DNA of 64,000 nucleotides from Pseudomonas sp. A34-9 (lineage in GTDB: Bacteria > Pseudomonadota > Gammaproteobacteria > Pseudomonadales > Pseudomonadaceae). Shown piece by piece: positions 8,152 through 19,329 of the stretch. The stretch spans positions 6,331,001 through 6,395,000 of the forward strand of contig NZ_CP119967.1 of NCBI RefSeq assembly GCF_029543085.1. Direction: 5' to 3'. Positions within the stretch are counted from its first letter, which is position 1. The number at the start of each line of letters is the position of its first letter. The translations under genes and the position numbers were made by a program. A model generated the notes under the pieces. It was given only the letters and a program-made list of their open reading frames with translations, was not told where the DNA came from and did no database searches.

Positions 8152-9549
8152 ATGAGCACCCCAGCCAAGATCGCCCCGAAGCTGCCCGACAGCATTTTCC
8201 GCGCCTATGACATTCGCGGCACCGTGCCGGAATTCCTCAATGCCGAAACCGCTTACTGGATCGGTCGCGCTATCGGTTCGCAGAGCCTGGCCCAGGGTGA
8301 GCCGAACGTGTCCGTCGGTCGCGATGGCCGCCTGTCCGGCCCTGAGCTGGTTGCCGAGCTGATCCGCGGTATCGCCGAAAGCGGCTGCCACGTCAGCGAC
8401 GTCGGCCTGGTACCGACCCCTGCGCTGTACTACGCCGCCAACGTGTTGGCCGGCAAATCCGGCGTGATGCTCACCGGCAGCCACAACCCGTCAAACTACA
8501 ACGGCTTCAAGATCGTCATCGCCGGCGACACCCTCGCCAACGAACAGATCCAGGCCCTGCATGAGCGCCTCAAAACCAACAACCTGAGCAGCGGCGCCGG
8601 CAGCGTCACTCAGGTCGAGATTCTCGACCGCTACAACACCGAAATCGTCCAGGACATCAAACTGGCCCGGCGCATGAAGGTCGTGGTCGACTGCGGCAAT
8701 GGCGCGGCCGGCGTGATCGCCCCGCAACTGATCGAAGCGCTGAACTGCGAAGTGATTCCACTGTTCTGCGACGTCGACGGCAACTTCCCCAACCATCACC
8801 CGGATCCGGGCAAGCCTGAAAACCTTGTCGACCTGATCGCCAAGGTCAAGGAAACCAGCGCCGACATCGGTTTGGCGTTCGACGGCGACGGCGACCGTGT
8901 CGGCGTGGTGACCAACACCGGTAGCATCGTCTACCCGGATCGCCTGCTGATGCTGTTCGCCCGTGACGTGGTCGCGCGCAACCCGGACGCCGAGATCATT
9001 TTCGACGTCAAATGCACCCGTCGACTGGTGCCGCTGATCAAGGAATACGGTGGTCGTCCGCTAATGTGGAAGACCGGTCATTCGTTGATCAAAAAGAAAA
9101 TGAAACAATCCGGTGCCCTACTGGCCGGTGAAATGAGCGGGCACATCTTCTTCAAGGAGCGCTGGTTCGGTTTCGACGACGGCATCTACAGCGCCGCACG
9201 GCTGCTGGAGATCCTCAGCAAGGAAAAATCCACCGCGGAAGAGCTGTTTGCGACCTTCCCGAATGATATTTCTACGCCGGAAATCAATATCCATGTGACC
9301 GAAGAGAGCAAATTCAGCATCATTGATGCACTGCACGACGCACAGTGGGGCGCAGGCGCTGACCTGACCACCATTGACGGCGTGCGAGTCGATTACGCCA
9401 AAGGCTGGGGCCTGGTGCGCGCGTCCAACACCACACCGGTGCTGGTACTGCGCTTCGAGGCCGATGACGAGGCTGAATTACAGCGCATCAAGGACGTGTT
9501 CCACGCCCAATTGAAACGCGTTGCACCCGATCTCCAACTACCGTTCTGA
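8152..9549 (+). CDS. algC: Phosphomannomutase / phosphoglucomutase
   Basis: This 465-residue enzyme interconverts the 1- and 6-phosphates of mannose and glucose, feeding alginate, LPS core and O-antigen, and rhamnolipid precursors in Pseudomonas. The phosphoserine loop is TGSHNPSNYNG with catalytic Ser110. The Mg2+ site DGDGDR has Asp244, Asp246 and Asp248, and the sugar-binding loop GEMSGH lies near residues 326-331. The C-terminal phosphate-contact region RASNTTPVLVLRFEA is intact. Length matches P. aeruginosa AlgC closely. It precedes argB by 17 bases and they are probably co-transcribed. Confidence 0.97.
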   Translation: MSTPAKIAPKLPDSIFRAYDIRGTVPEFLNAETAYWIGRAIGSQSLAQGEPNVSVGRDGRLSGPELVAELIRGIAESGCHVSDVGLVPTPALYYAANVLAGKSGVMLTGSHNPSNYNGFKIVIAGDTLANEQIQALHERLKTNNLSSGAGSVTQVEILDRYNTEIVQDIKLARRMKVVVDCGNGAAGVIAPQLIEALNCEVIPLFCDVDGNFPNHHPDPGKPENLVDLIAKVKETSADIGLAFDGDGDRVGVVTNTGSIVYPDRLLMLFARDVVARNPDAEIIFDVKCTRRLVPLIKEYGGRPLMWKTGHSLIKKKMKQSGALLAGEMSGHIFFKERWFGFDDGIYSAARLLEILSKEKSTAEELFATFPNDISTPEINIHVTEESKFSIIDALHDAQWGAGADLTTIDGVRVDYAKGWGLVRASNTTPVLVLRFEADDEAELQRIKDVFHAQLKRVAPDLQLPF

Positions 9550-9566
9550 TCCACCCGGAGCCCTGA

Positions 9567-10472
<906 letters not shown>

Positions 10473-10487
10473 GCGCTGGCGCAAACG

Positions 10488-10527
10488 AAAAGACCCCGCT
10501 CAGTCTGGCTGAGCGGGGTCTTTTTTT
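10488..10527 (+). terminator. Rho-independent terminator after argB
   Basis: The stem AGACCCCGCTCAG / CTGAGCGGGGTCT with a TCTGG loop is followed by a run of seven T. It begins 16 bases after the argB stop and should end the algC-argB transcript. Confidence 0.95.
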
Positions 10528-10558
10528 GCCGGCAGTTGCGAATTCTGCTGCCATCTCT

Positions 10559-10645
10559 CTGTAGGAGCTGCCGCAGGCTGCGATCTTTTGACCCTGGCTT
10601 TAAAAAACAAGAGCTAAGGATCGCAGCCTTCGGCAGCTCCTACAG
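10559..10645. repeat. REP-type inverted repeat pair (GTAGGAGCTGCCG family)
   Basis: Facing arms of the same repeat family sit between the argB terminator and the pyrE stop, again between converging genes. The spacer carries TTTAAAAAACAAGAG. Confidence 0.87.
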
Positions 10646-10672
10646 CGGAGTTGCGTCAGGTTAGCGATCAGG

Positions 10673-11317
10673 TCAGACGCCGAACTGGGCGCGGTAGGCT
10701 TCCACGGCTGGCAGGTGCTGCTTGAGTTGCGGATCATCGGCGAGGAATTCCAGCACCTGATTCAGCGAAACAATGCTGATCACCGGAATGCCGAAGTCGC
10801 GCTCGACTTCCTGAATGGCCGACAACTCACCGTTGCCACGCTCCTGACGGTTCAGGGCGATCAGCACGCCAGCGGCCTTGGCGCCGTCTTGAGAGGCGAT
10901 GATCTGCATCACTTCGCGGATCGCGGTGCCAGCGGTGATCACATCGTCGATGATCAGCACGTCTCCAGTCAGCGGCGCGCCAACCAGGCTACCGCCTTCG
11001 CCGTGGGCCTTGGCTTCCTTGCGGTTGAAGCACCATGGCAGGTCACGGTCGTGATGCTCGGCCAGCGCGACGGCAGTGGTTGCCGCCAGCGGGATGCCTT
11101 TGTAGGCCGGACCGAACAGAACGTCGAAAGGAATGCCGCTTTCGGCAATGGCTGCGGCGTAGAAACGCCCCAGCTGCGCCAGGGCCGAACCCGAGTTGAA
11201 CAGGCCGGCGTTGAAGAAGTAAGGACTGGTGCGCCCGGACTTCAGGGTGAACTCACCGAAGCGCAAAACGCCGCGATCGATGGCAAAACGAATGAAATCG
11301 CGCTGATACGCTTGCAT
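10673..11317 (-). CDS. pyrE: Orotate phosphoribosyltransferase
   Basis: This 214-residue enzyme joins orotate to PRPP to make OMP in pyrimidine synthesis. The PRPP-binding motif [14 protein letters not shown] is clear, and the N-terminal [14 protein letters not shown] is the family signature. I chose the start MQAYQRDFI at 11317 because it matches the standard N-terminus; a start seven codons earlier would add an unusual VFGVFF extension. It is divergent from crc with 82 bases between the starts, the conserved Pseudomonas arrangement. Confidence 0.96.
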   Translation of the reverse strand: MQAYQRDFIRFAIDRGVLRFGEFTLKSGRTSPYFFNAGLFNSGSALAQLGRFYAAAIAESGIPFDVLFGPAYKGIPLAATTAVALAEHHDRDLPWCFNRKEAKAHGEGGSLVGAPLTGDVLIIDDVITAGTAIREVMQIIASQDGAKAAGVLIALNRQERGNGELSAIQEVERDFGIPVISIVSLNQVLEFLADDPQLKQHLPAVEAYRAQFGV

Positions 11318-11399
11318 GAAAAAAACCCCAAATACCACGGATTTAGCTAATTAGCTTGACGCCGTGTATCATACACGCACGCGATTTTTGGGGCCATTT

Positions 11400-12179
11400 A
11401 TGCGGATCATCAGTGTGAACGTCAATGGTATTCAGGCTGCAGTCGAGCGTGGTTTGCTCAGTTGGCTGCAAGCACAGAATGCCGACGTCATCTGCCTGCA
11501 GGACACCCGTGCCTCCGCCTTTGAACTGGATGACCCAGCCTTCCAACTGGATGGCTACTTCCTTTATGCCTGCGATGCTGAAGTCCCTGCCCAAGGCGGC
11601 GTGGCTTTGTATTCGCGGTTGCAACCGAAGGCTGTCATCAGCGGTCTCGGTTTCGAGACGGCCGACCGCTACGGGCGCTACCTGCAAGCAGATTTCGACA
11701 AAGTCAGTATTGCCACCTTGCTGCTCCCTTCGGGGATGAACGGCGATGAGGACTTGAACCAGAAGTTCAAGCTCATGGACGATTTCGGCAAGTACCTGGA
11801 CAAACAGCGACGCAAACGTCGCGAGTACATTTATTGTGGCTCGCTGTACGTGGCGCAGCAGAAGCTCGACATCAAGAACTGGCGTGACAGCCAGCAATCC
11901 CCGGGCTTCCTGGCGCCAGAACGCGCCTGGATGGACGAGATTGTCGGCAACATGGGCTATGTCGATGCCCTGCGCGAAGTCAGCCGCGAAGGCGACCAGT
12001 ACAGCTGGTGGCCGGACAACGAACAGGCCGAGATGCTCAATCTGGGCTGGCGCTTCGATTACCAGATCCTGACCCCAGGCCTGCGACGCTTCGTACGCAG
12101 CGCACGCCTGCCACGTCAGCCGCGGTTCTCGCAGCACGCGCCGCTGATCGTCGACTACGACTGGACGCTGACCATCTAA
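11400..12179 (+). CDS. crc: Catabolite repression control protein Crc
   Basis: This 259-residue protein has the exonuclease III / AP endonuclease fold (opening MRIISVNVNGIQAAVERGLL). In Pseudomonas it does not act as a nuclease; with Hfq it holds A-rich motifs near ribosome sites and blocks translation of catabolic genes when preferred carbon sources are present. Characteristic segments are QNADVICLQDTRASAFELDD and the C-terminal FSQHAPLIVDYDWTL. The start at 11400 gives the standard length; the frame is open for 12 codons upstream but without a better ribosome site. It is followed by a strong terminator. Confidence 0.96.
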   Translation: MRIISVNVNGIQAAVERGLLSWLQAQNADVICLQDTRASAFELDDPAFQLDGYFLYACDAEVPAQGGVALYSRLQPKAVISGLGFETADRYGRYLQADFDKVSIATLLLPSGMNGDEDLNQKFKLMDDFGKYLDKQRRKRREYIYCGSLYVAQQKLDIKNWRDSQQSPGFLAPERAWMDEIVGNMGYVDALREVSREGDQYSWWPDNEQAEMLNLGWRFDYQILTPGLRRFVRSARLPRQPRFSQHAPLIVDYDWTLTI

Positions 12180-12196
12180 GCGTCGTTTCGCAGTAC

Positions 12197-12232
12197 AAAA
12201 AATGCCCGTATCGCAAGATACGGGCATTTTTT
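12197..12232. terminator. Bidirectional Rho-independent terminator between crc and gltS
   Basis: The stem AAAATGCCCGTATC / GATACGGGCATTTT with a GCAA loop has an A tract on the left and a T tract on the right. It therefore works for crc on the plus strand and gltS on the minus strand, which converge here. Confidence 0.93.
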
Positions 12233-12259
12233 ATGTGTCACTTCCCGACAGGCTCCAAT

Positions 12260-13468
12260 TCAGACGGCCGCGAAGAACGGTAAGGCCAGATACAGCTTGA
12301 TCACGATGACATTGATAATGTCGATAAAGAACGCTCCGACCATCGGCACCACCAGAAACGCGATCTGCGAGGGGCCGTAGCGCTGCGTCACGGCCTGCAT
12401 GTTGGCAATGGCGGTCGGCGTGGCACCAAGGCCAAAACCGCAGTGCCCCGCTGCCAGCACGGCGGCATCGTAGTTGCGGCCCATCACCCGGAATGTCACG
12501 AAAATCGCGAACAGCGCCATGACCATGGTCTGCATCGCCAGAATGATGAAGATCGGCAGCGCGAGCGAGGCCAGATCCCACAACTTGAGCGACATCAGCG
12601 CGATCGCCAGAAACAGCGACAGACTGACATTGCCCAGTACCGAGACCTCACGCTCAAACACCTGATACAAGCCCAACGCGGAAAGACCGTTGCGCAGCAC
12701 CACGCCGACAAACAGCACACAAACAAACGTCGGCAACTCGAACGCAGTCCCGTGCAACAGGCCATTCAACAGATTGCCCGCCAGCAAGCTCACTGCAATC
12801 AGAGCCAGGGTTTCGACAAACGAAAATGGCGTGATCGAGCGCTCCTTGTTCGGCTGTTCAAAACCCTTTGGCAACCGTGGCGCTTCCTGTTGATTGCATC
12901 CGGGCACTTGCACACGCTTGATGAGCAAGCGCGCGACCGGCCCGCCGATCAAACCACCCAGCACCAGACCAAACGTCGCAGAGGCCATCGCCAGTTCAGA
13001 GGCAGAAGCCAGACCGTATTTCTCACTGAATACCGTTCCCCACGCAGCCCCTGTGCCGTGACCGCCCGCCAGGGTGATCGAACCGGTCAGCAGCCCCATC
13101 AATGGATCGAGCCCAAGCATTTTTGCCAGCCCGATCCCCATCGCATTCTGCACCACCAACAGCCCGGTGACCGCCAACAGGAATATTCCGACGATCCGCC
13201 CGCCTTTCTTCAGACTGGCAAAGTCTGCGCTCAGCCCAATGGTGGCAAAAAAGGCCAGCATCAAAGGTGTTTGCAAGGAAGTATCAAAGCGAATTTCAAT
13301 ATCGAACGTTCGCAGCAACAATAAAACCAAGGCAACTACCAGGCCACCTGCGACAGGTTCAGGGATATTGTAACTGCGCATGAAGCCAACACGCATAACG
13401 AGACCGCGCCCAAGTAGAAGTACTAAGGAAGCGGCCACAAGCGTTCCGTAAAAATCGAGCTGAATCAT
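12260..13468 (-). CDS. gltS: Sodium/glutamate symporter GltS
   Basis: This 402-residue inner-membrane protein has about ten strongly hydrophobic segments. The repeated GltS pattern is visible: FFATIGLSADFASLKKGG in the first half, then LTGSITLAGGHGTGAAWG, and GHCGFGLGATPTAIANMQAV in the second half, which are the re-entrant loop regions. The family imports L-glutamate with Na+. It is convergent with crc. It is not part of a visible operon, and its upstream gap of 358 bases should hold its promoter. Confidence 0.93.
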   Translation of the reverse strand: MIQLDFYGTLVAASLVLLLGRGLVMRVGFMRSYNIPEPVAGGLVVALVLLLLRTFDIEIRFDTSLQTPLMLAFFATIGLSADFASLKKGGRIVGIFLLAVTGLLVVQNAMGIGLAKMLGLDPLMGLLTGSITLAGGHGTGAAWGTVFSEKYGLASASELAMASATFGLVLGGLIGGPVARLLIKRVQVPGCNQQEAPRLPKGFEQPNKERSITPFSFVETLALIAVSLLAGNLLNGLLHGTAFELPTFVCVLFVGVVLRNGLSALGLYQVFEREVSVLGNVSLSLFLAIALMSLKLWDLASLALPIFIILAMQTMVMALFAIFVTFRVMGRNYDAAVLAAGHCGFGLGATPTAIANMQAVTQRYGPSQIAFLVVPMVGAFFIDIINVIVIKLYLALPFFAAV

Positions 13469-13826
13469 TGGGATTGTTCTTGGCTATTTGTTCAGAGGCG
13501 AATTTTTTACCTGCATCCGCCCCCTGAACAGGCTGATTGTCTCAACACTGATTACTCGGAAATTCAAGAGCCTTCGATGGCTTGAACATGTCTTAATATT
13601 TCAACAGAAATATTAGCCGAGCAACTTTAACAACCGTCGACCTTGATTCCAAGGACATGAATCCTGACTAAGCCGATGCAGTTGTGACTAAAAGTGTATA
13701 TGCGCAAAGAATAAGGACATGTCAGCGCAGTCAGATTATTCCTACATACAGCAGCAATTAATTATGTTGCATAAATAAAAATGCCCTGACAGGTCAGGGC
13801 ATTGATATTGGAACTTTGCGAGCTTC
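13469..13826 (-). other. 358-base intergenic gap with terminator of the DUF4870 gene
   Basis: The gap is AT-rich and has no supportable gene. At 13775-13803 the stem ATGCCCTGAC / GTCAGGGCAT is followed on the minus strand by TTTTTATTTAT, a good terminator for the gene at 13827-14195. The left end must contain the gltS promoter. I did not find a convincing operator or RNA element in the remainder. Confidence 0.7.
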
Positions 13827-14195
13827 TTATTTGATCAGCCGCCAGGTAAACGGATATCGGTAAGGAAAACCTTCATTGGCTTTCACACCGGCGATGATCG
13901 TCAAAACCAGCGCGCCGATCGCCACTATCCCCAACAGGAAGAACCCGATGATCAGCAGCATCAGCAGGAAGCAGATCAACGAAGCAATCGCGACGGTGAT
14001 CTGAAAATTCAGCGCTTCCTTGCCTTGAGCATCGATGAACGGGTCTGTCTCGCGCTTCATCTGCCACAGGAGCAACGGCCCGATCAAATTGCCGAACGGA
14101 ATCCAGATCCCCAACAAGGCGGACAAGTGACAAAACATCGCCCACTGGCGAACCTCCTGGCTCGGCTTGGGCAGCAACTCTTGTTCGTCACTCAT
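13827..14195 (-). CDS. DUF4870 family membrane protein
   Basis: This 122-residue protein has three hydrophobic segments: one about residues 20-45 with the family-typical WAMFCHLSALLGIWIPFGNL, and two more in the C-terminal half (ITVAIASLICFLLMLLIIGF and IVAIGALVLTIIAGVKA). It ends NEGFPYRYPFTWRLIK, also typical. The family is widespread and has no settled function. It lies 28 bases behind rph on the same strand and may be co-transcribed with it; the same neighbour pair occurs in other Pseudomonas. Confidence 0.85.
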   Translation of the reverse strand: MSDEQELLPKPSQEVRQWAMFCHLSALLGIWIPFGNLIGPLLLWQMKRETDPFIDAQGKEALNFQITVAIASLICFLLMLLIIGFFLLGIVAIGALVLTIIAGVKANEGFPYRYPFTWRLIK

Positions 14196-14223
14196 CGCGT
14201 CCTCCTTGCGGTTATCAACCTGC

Positions 14224-14946
14224 TCAGTCGGCCAATGCAGCCTTTTGCAGTTCGAAGATTTCGTTCATGCCTTTCTTCGCCAGATCCAGCATGGCGTTGA
14301 GGTCTTCAGGCTGGAACGGCGCGCCTTCGGCCGTGCCCTGCACTTCGATAAAACCACCGGTGCTGGTCATCACCACGTTGAGGTCAGTCTCGGCGGCGGA
14401 ATCTTCAAGATAGTCCAGATCCAGCACGGCCTCGCCCTGATACATGCCGACGGATACCGCACCGATCATTTGCTTGAGCGGATCGCCGCCCTTCAGGCCA
14501 CCGCGCTTCTTGATCACTTTCAGCGCATCAACCAGTGCAACCATGGCGCCAGTGATGGAAGCGGTGCGAGTGCCACCGTCAGCCTGGATCACGTCGCAGT
14601 CGACGTACAGGGTCACGTCGCCCAGCTTGGACATGTCCAGCGCGGCGCGCAGCGAACGGCCGATCAGACGCTGGATTTCCAGAGTGCGACCGCCTTGCTT
14701 GCCACGGCTCGCTTCACGCTGGTTACGCTCGCCAGTGGCACGTGGCAGCATGCCGTATTCGGCAGTCAACCAGCCCTGACCCTGGCCTTTAAGGAAACGC
14801 GGCACGCCGTTTTCGACGCTGACGGTGCAGATGACTTTGGTATCACCGAATTCGACCAGTACAGATCCCTCGGCGTGTTTGGTGTAGTTGCGGGTAATGC
14901 GGATCGAGCGAAGCTGATCGGCAGCGCGACCACTTGGACGTTTCAT
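14224..14946 (-). CDS. rph: Ribonuclease PH
   Basis: This 240-residue phosphorolytic 3'-5' exoribonuclease trims tRNA 3' ends. The start [20 protein letters not shown] at 14946 gives the standard N-terminus; the 18 extra upstream codons do not look like protein. Family motifs are [15 protein letters not shown], the basic [20 protein letters not shown] segment and [20 protein letters not shown]. It is divergent from yicC across a 268-base region that must hold both promoters. Confidence 0.96.
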   Translation of the reverse strand: MKRPSGRAADQLRSIRITRNYTKHAEGSVLVEFGDTKVICTVSVENGVPRFLKGQGQGWLTAEYGMLPRATGERNQREASRGKQGGRTLEIQRLIGRSLRAALDMSKLGDVTLYVDCDVIQADGGTRTASITGAMVALVDALKVIKKRGGLKGGDPLKQMIGAVSVGMYQGEAVLDLDYLEDSAAETDLNVVMTSTGGFIEVQGTAEGAPFQPEDLNAMLDLAKKGMNEIFELQKAALAD

Positions 14947-15214
14947 AGGGAATACCTGTACTGGGGACGGAAAACTGCCGAGCATTATAGAGCGCTGCAC
15001 CGCGCCTGGGCACTCGTTAAAAAATCCGGGCGACGATCGAAGGCCCTCAAACCCCCATTACCGACGGGCTGCAGCCCTTTGTCACACCGTGTGTTTGGGC
15101 GCATTCGCCGCACTGCGCTACAATCCTGCGCCTTTGCTGCCAGTCGGCTTAAATTCATTGATATCGAGCCTGCGGAACATCTGCTGCGCCGATCTGCATT
15201 GCGAGGTCACCGCC

Positions 15215-16078
15215 ATGGTGCACAGCATGACCGCCTTCGCCCGCGTCGAAAAAGCCGGCGCCCAGGGCACCCTGAGCTGGGAACTGCGCTCGGTCAACAG
15301 CCGCTATCTGGAACCCCACCTGCGTTTGCCGGAGTCGTTTCGCGACCTCGAAGGCGCGGTGCGTGAAGCCCTGCGCCAAGGCCTGTCACGCGGCAAACTC
15401 GAGTGCACCCTGCGTTTCACCGAAGAAAGTACCGGCAAAACCCTGCAAGTCGATCGCGAGCGCGCCGCGCAACTGGTCACAGCGGCCGAGACCATTGCCG
15501 GCCTGATCAACAATCCTGCCGCACTCAATCCGCTGGAAGTGCTCGCCTGGCCCGGCGTACTGGTCGGCGATGCGACTGACCCGCAGGCATTGAACGCCGA
15601 CGCGCTGGCCCTGTTCAATCAAGGCTTGAAAGAGTTGAAGGCCGGCCGCGAGCGCGAAGGCGCTGAGCTGGCACGCCTGATCAATGAGCGTCTGACCTCC
15701 ATTGAGGAAGACGTGGTGACCCTGCGTGAACTGGTGCCACAGATGCTGGCCACCCAACGCCAGAAAGTCCTCGACCGCTTCGCCGACATGAAGGCTGAGC
15801 TGGACCCGCAGCGCCTCGAACAGGAAATGGTCATGCTCGCGCAAAAGAGCGACGTGGCCGAAGAACTGGATCGCCTGAGCACCCACATCATCGAAGTGCG
15901 CCGGGTGCTCAAGTCCGGTGGTGCCGCTGGTCGGCGCCTCGACTTCCTGATGCAGGAACTCAACCGCGAAGCCAACACACTGGGCTCCAAGGCCTTCGAC
16001 CCGCGCAGCACCCAAGCCGCCGTCAACCTCAAGGTGTTGATCGAGCAGATGCGCGAACAAGTGCAGAATATTGAGTAA
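15215..16078 (+). CDS. yicC: YicC-family endoribonuclease / stress protein
   Basis: This 287-residue protein begins MVHSMTAFARVEKAGAQGTL and contains ELRSVNSRYLEPHLRLPES near residues 25-45 and the C-terminal GRRLDFLMQELNREANTLGS, all typical of YicC/YloC. In E. coli YicC has been reported to promote decay of the small RNA RyhB, and the family is now regarded as endoribonucleases; a substrate in Pseudomonas is not known to me. The start was placed at 15215 rather than further upstream because of the conserved N-terminus. It precedes gmk by 12 bases. Confidence 0.92.
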   Translation: MVHSMTAFARVEKAGAQGTLSWELRSVNSRYLEPHLRLPESFRDLEGAVREALRQGLSRGKLECTLRFTEESTGKTLQVDRERAAQLVTAAETIAGLINNPAALNPLEVLAWPGVLVGDATDPQALNADALALFNQGLKELKAGREREGAELARLINERLTSIEEDVVTLRELVPQMLATQRQKVLDRFADMKAELDPQRLEQEMVMLAQKSDVAEELDRLSTHIIEVRRVLKSGGAAGRRLDFLMQELNREANTLGSKAFDPRSTQAAVNLKVLIEQMREQVQNIE

Positions 16079-16711
<633 letters not shown>

Positions 16712-16777
16712 TCAGCACTTCCCAAAACGCCTGCAAGCGCTTTACATTGGCACTTGCGGCGCGTTGAAGAGCTTGGT

Positions 16778-16816
16778 TAAAAAATCAGCGCTTCCCTAAT
16801 CGCTGGTGATTTTTTA
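16778..16816 (+). terminator. Possible terminator between gmk and rpoZ
   Basis: AAAAAATCAGCG pairs with CGCTGGTGATTTTTT apart from a three-base bulge, with a loop of ten bases and a T run after the stem. It lies about 70 bases after gmk. The bulge makes it weaker than the other terminators here, and rpoZ may also be reached by readthrough. Confidence 0.5.
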
Positions 16817-16878
16817 AACTGTTGAGTCCGCTCGCCCAACCGGGCAGCGCGCATATTGCATTCGCTCCGAGGAATACC

Positions 16879-17142
16879 ATGGCCCGCGTAACCGTTGAAG
16901 ACTGCCTGAACCACGTGGAAAACCGTTTTGAGCTGGTCATGCTCTCTACCAAACGTGCCCGTCAACTGGCCACCGGCGGCAAAGAGCCACTGGTTCAGTG
17001 GGAAAACGACAAGCCTACCGTTGTTGCCCTGCGTGAAATCGCTGAAGGCCTGATGAGCTACGAGTTCATCGCCAACGCTGAAATCGTCGAAGACGAACCG
17101 CTGTTTGCAGCGTTCGAGGACGAGTCCAACGAGGCCGTCTAA
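16879..17142 (+). CDS. rpoZ: DNA-directed RNA polymerase omega subunit
   Basis: This 87-residue protein begins [20 protein letters not shown] and includes the conserved RARQLATGG and [13 protein letters not shown] segments. Omega assists assembly of the beta' subunit into RNA polymerase and forms part of a ppGpp-binding site in enterobacteria. A GAGGAA ribosome site precedes the ATG at 16879; the frame is open 19 codons upstream but without a matching N-terminus. It is followed after 57 bases by spoT, the conserved pair that links ppGpp synthesis and its target. Confidence 0.96.
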   Translation: MARVTVEDCLNHVENRFELVMLSTKRARQLATGGKEPLVQWENDKPTVVALREIAEGLMSYEFIANAEIVEDEPLFAAFEDESNEAV

Positions 17143-17199
17143 GCCTATGCCTGGTCGACGTAGCACGGCGCGGGGTCACAGCCTACGGCAGGAATTATC

Positions 17200-19305
17200 A
17201 TGCCGAGCATAGACGCCCTCGCCGATCGCTTATCGACCTACCTCGGCAACGACCAGGTCAACCTGGTCCGCCGAGCGTATTTCTACGCCGAACAAGCCCA
17301 TGACGGTCAACGCCGTCGCAGCGGCGAGGCGTACGTCACGCATCCTCTTGCCGTGGCCAATATTCTTGCCGACATGCACATGGACCATCAGAGCCTGATG
17401 GCGGCGATGCTGCATGACGTGATCGAAGACACCGGTATTGCCAAAGAAGCGCTGCAAGCGCAGTTCGGTGAAACCGTGGCCGAACTGGTCGACGGGGTCA
17501 GCAAATTGACCCAGATGAATTTCGAGACCAAGGCCGAAGCCCAAGCCGAAAACTTCCAGAAAATGGCCATGGCCATGGCACGCGACATCCGCGTGATCCT
17601 GGTCAAACTCGCCGACCGCCTGCACAACATGCGCACGCTGGAAGTGCTGTCCGGCGAAAAACGCCGACGCATCGCCAAGGAAACCCTCGAAATCTACGCG
17701 CCCATCGCCAACCGGCTGGGCATGCATGCCATTCGTATCGAATTCGAAGACCTCGGCTTCAAGGCCATGCACCCGATGCGTTCCGCGCGGATCTACCAGG
17801 CGGTCAAACGCGCCCGGGGCAACCGCAAGGAAATCGTCAACAAGATCGAAGAATCCCTTGGCCATTGCCTCGCCATCGACGGCATCCAGGGCGAAGTCAG
17901 CGGTCGTCAGAAACACCTCTACGGCATCTACAAGAAAATGCGCGGCAAGCGTCGGGCCTTCAACGAGATCATGGACGTCTATGCGTTCCGGATCATCGTC
18001 GACAAGGTCGATACCTGCTACCGCGTGCTGGGTGCTGTACATAATTTGTACAAACCGTTGCCGGGGCGCTTCAAGGACTACATCGCGATCCCCAAGGCCA
18101 ACGGCTATCAGTCGTTGCACACCACGCTGTTCGGCATGCACGGCGTACCGATCGAGATCCAGATCCGCACCCGTGAAATGGAAGAGATGGCCAACAACGG
18201 CATCGCCGCCCATTGGCTGTACAAATCCAGCGGTGACGAACAGCCGAAAGGCACTCACGCCCGCGCCCGCCAGTGGGTCAAAGGCGTGCTGGAAATGCAG
18301 CAACGTGCCGGCAACTCGCTGGAATTCATCGAGAGCGTGAAGATCGACCTGTTCCCGGACGAGGTCTACGTGTTCACGCCAAAAGGCCGGATCATGGAGC
18401 TGCCGAAAGGCTCCACGGCGGTAGACTTCGCTTACGCGGTACACACCGACGTCGGCAACAGCTGCATCGCCTGCCGGATCAACCGTCGTCTCGCACCGCT
18501 GTCCGAACCGCTGCAAAGCGGCTCCACGGTCGAGATCGTCAGCGCCCCGGGCGCACGACCGAATCCGGCATGGCTCAATTTCGTCGTTACCGGCAAGGCG
18601 CGCACGCACATCCGCCACGCACTGAAACTGCAACGTCGCTCCGAGTCCATCAGCCTCGGCGAACGCCTGCTGAACAAGGTGCTCAACGGTTTCGACAGCG
18701 CGCTGGAGAAGATCCCGGCCGAACGCGTCAAAGCGATGCTCACCGAGTACCGCCTCGAACTGATCGAAGACCTGCTCGAAGACATCGGCCTGGGCAACCG
18801 CATGGCCTATGTTGTCGCCCGCCGCCTGCTCGGCGAAGGCGAACAGTTGCCAAGCCCGGAAGGCCCGCTGGCGATTCGCGGCACCGAAGGTCTGGTGCTC
18901 AGCTACGCCAAATGCTGCACCCCGATCCCGGGCGACCCGATTGTCGGGCACCTGTCGGCGGGCAAAGGCATGGTCGTGCACCTGGACAACTGTCGCAACA
19001 TCAGCGAAATCCGGCACAACCCGGAAAAATGCATCCAGCTCTCGTGGGCCAAGGATGTTACCGGCGAATTCAACGTCGAACTGCGCGTCGAGCTGGAACA
19101 CCAGCGCGGCCTGATCGCTCTGCTGGCCAGCAGCGTCAACGCAGCCGACGGCAATATCGAGAAAATCAGCATGGACGAACGCGATGGTCGCATCAGCGTG
19201 GTCCAGTTGGTGGTCAGCGTCCACGACCGTGTGCACCTGGCCCGCGTGATCAAGAAGCTGCGCGCCTTGACCGGGGTGATCCGCATCACCCGCATGCGTG
19301 CATAA
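17200..19305 (+). CDS. spoT: Bifunctional (p)ppGpp synthase / hydrolase SpoT
   Basis: This 701-residue cytosolic enzyme makes and degrades the alarmone (p)ppGpp. The order of domains is an HD hydrolase domain (His72-Asp73 in LHDVIEDTG, about residues 20-180), a RelA/SpoT synthetase domain (about 235-350, with NEIMDVYAFRIIVDKVDTCY), a TGS domain (about 386-448, VYVFTPKGRIMELPKGSTAV), a helical linker and a C-terminal ACT domain after about 625. The intact HD pair means the hydrolase is likely active, separating it from RelA. It lies between rpoZ and ridA as in other Pseudomonas. Confidence 0.96.
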   Translation: MPSIDALADRLSTYLGNDQVNLVRRAYFYAEQAHDGQRRRSGEAYVTHPLAVANILADMHMDHQSLMAAMLHDVIEDTGIAKEALQAQFGETVAELVDGVSKLTQMNFETKAEAQAENFQKMAMAMARDIRVILVKLADRLHNMRTLEVLSGEKRRRIAKETLEIYAPIANRLGMHAIRIEFEDLGFKAMHPMRSARIYQAVKRARGNRKEIVNKIEESLGHCLAIDGIQGEVSGRQKHLYGIYKKMRGKRRAFNEIMDVYAFRIIVDKVDTCYRVLGAVHNLYKPLPGRFKDYIAIPKANGYQSLHTTLFGMHGVPIEIQIRTREMEEMANNGIAAHWLYKSSGDEQPKGTHARARQWVKGVLEMQQRAGNSLEFIESVKIDLFPDEVYVFTPKGRIMELPKGSTAVDFAYAVHTDVGNSCIACRINRRLAPLSEPLQSGSTVEIVSAPGARPNPAWLNFVVTGKARTHIRHALKLQRRSESISLGERLLNKVLNGFDSALEKIPAERVKAMLTEYRLELIEDLLEDIGLGNRMAYVVARRLLGEGEQLPSPEGPLAIRGTEGLVLSYAKCCTPIPGDPIVGHLSAGKGMVVHLDNCRNISEIRHNPEKCIQLSWAKDVTGEFNVELRVELEHQRGLIALLASSVNAADGNIEKISMDERDGRISVVQLVVSVHDRVHLARVIKKLRALTGVIRITRMRA

Positions 19306-19329
19306 CTCAACCATTACAAGGAGTCATAC

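Noticed and set aside
11318-11399. Promoter boxes between pyrE and crc
   Set aside because: A TTGACG and several TATCAT-like words occur, but no pair with proper spacing could be fixed for either gene.
17230-19314. Long minus-strand open frame opposite spoT
   Set aside because: Antisense shadow of spoT; no domain or start signal.
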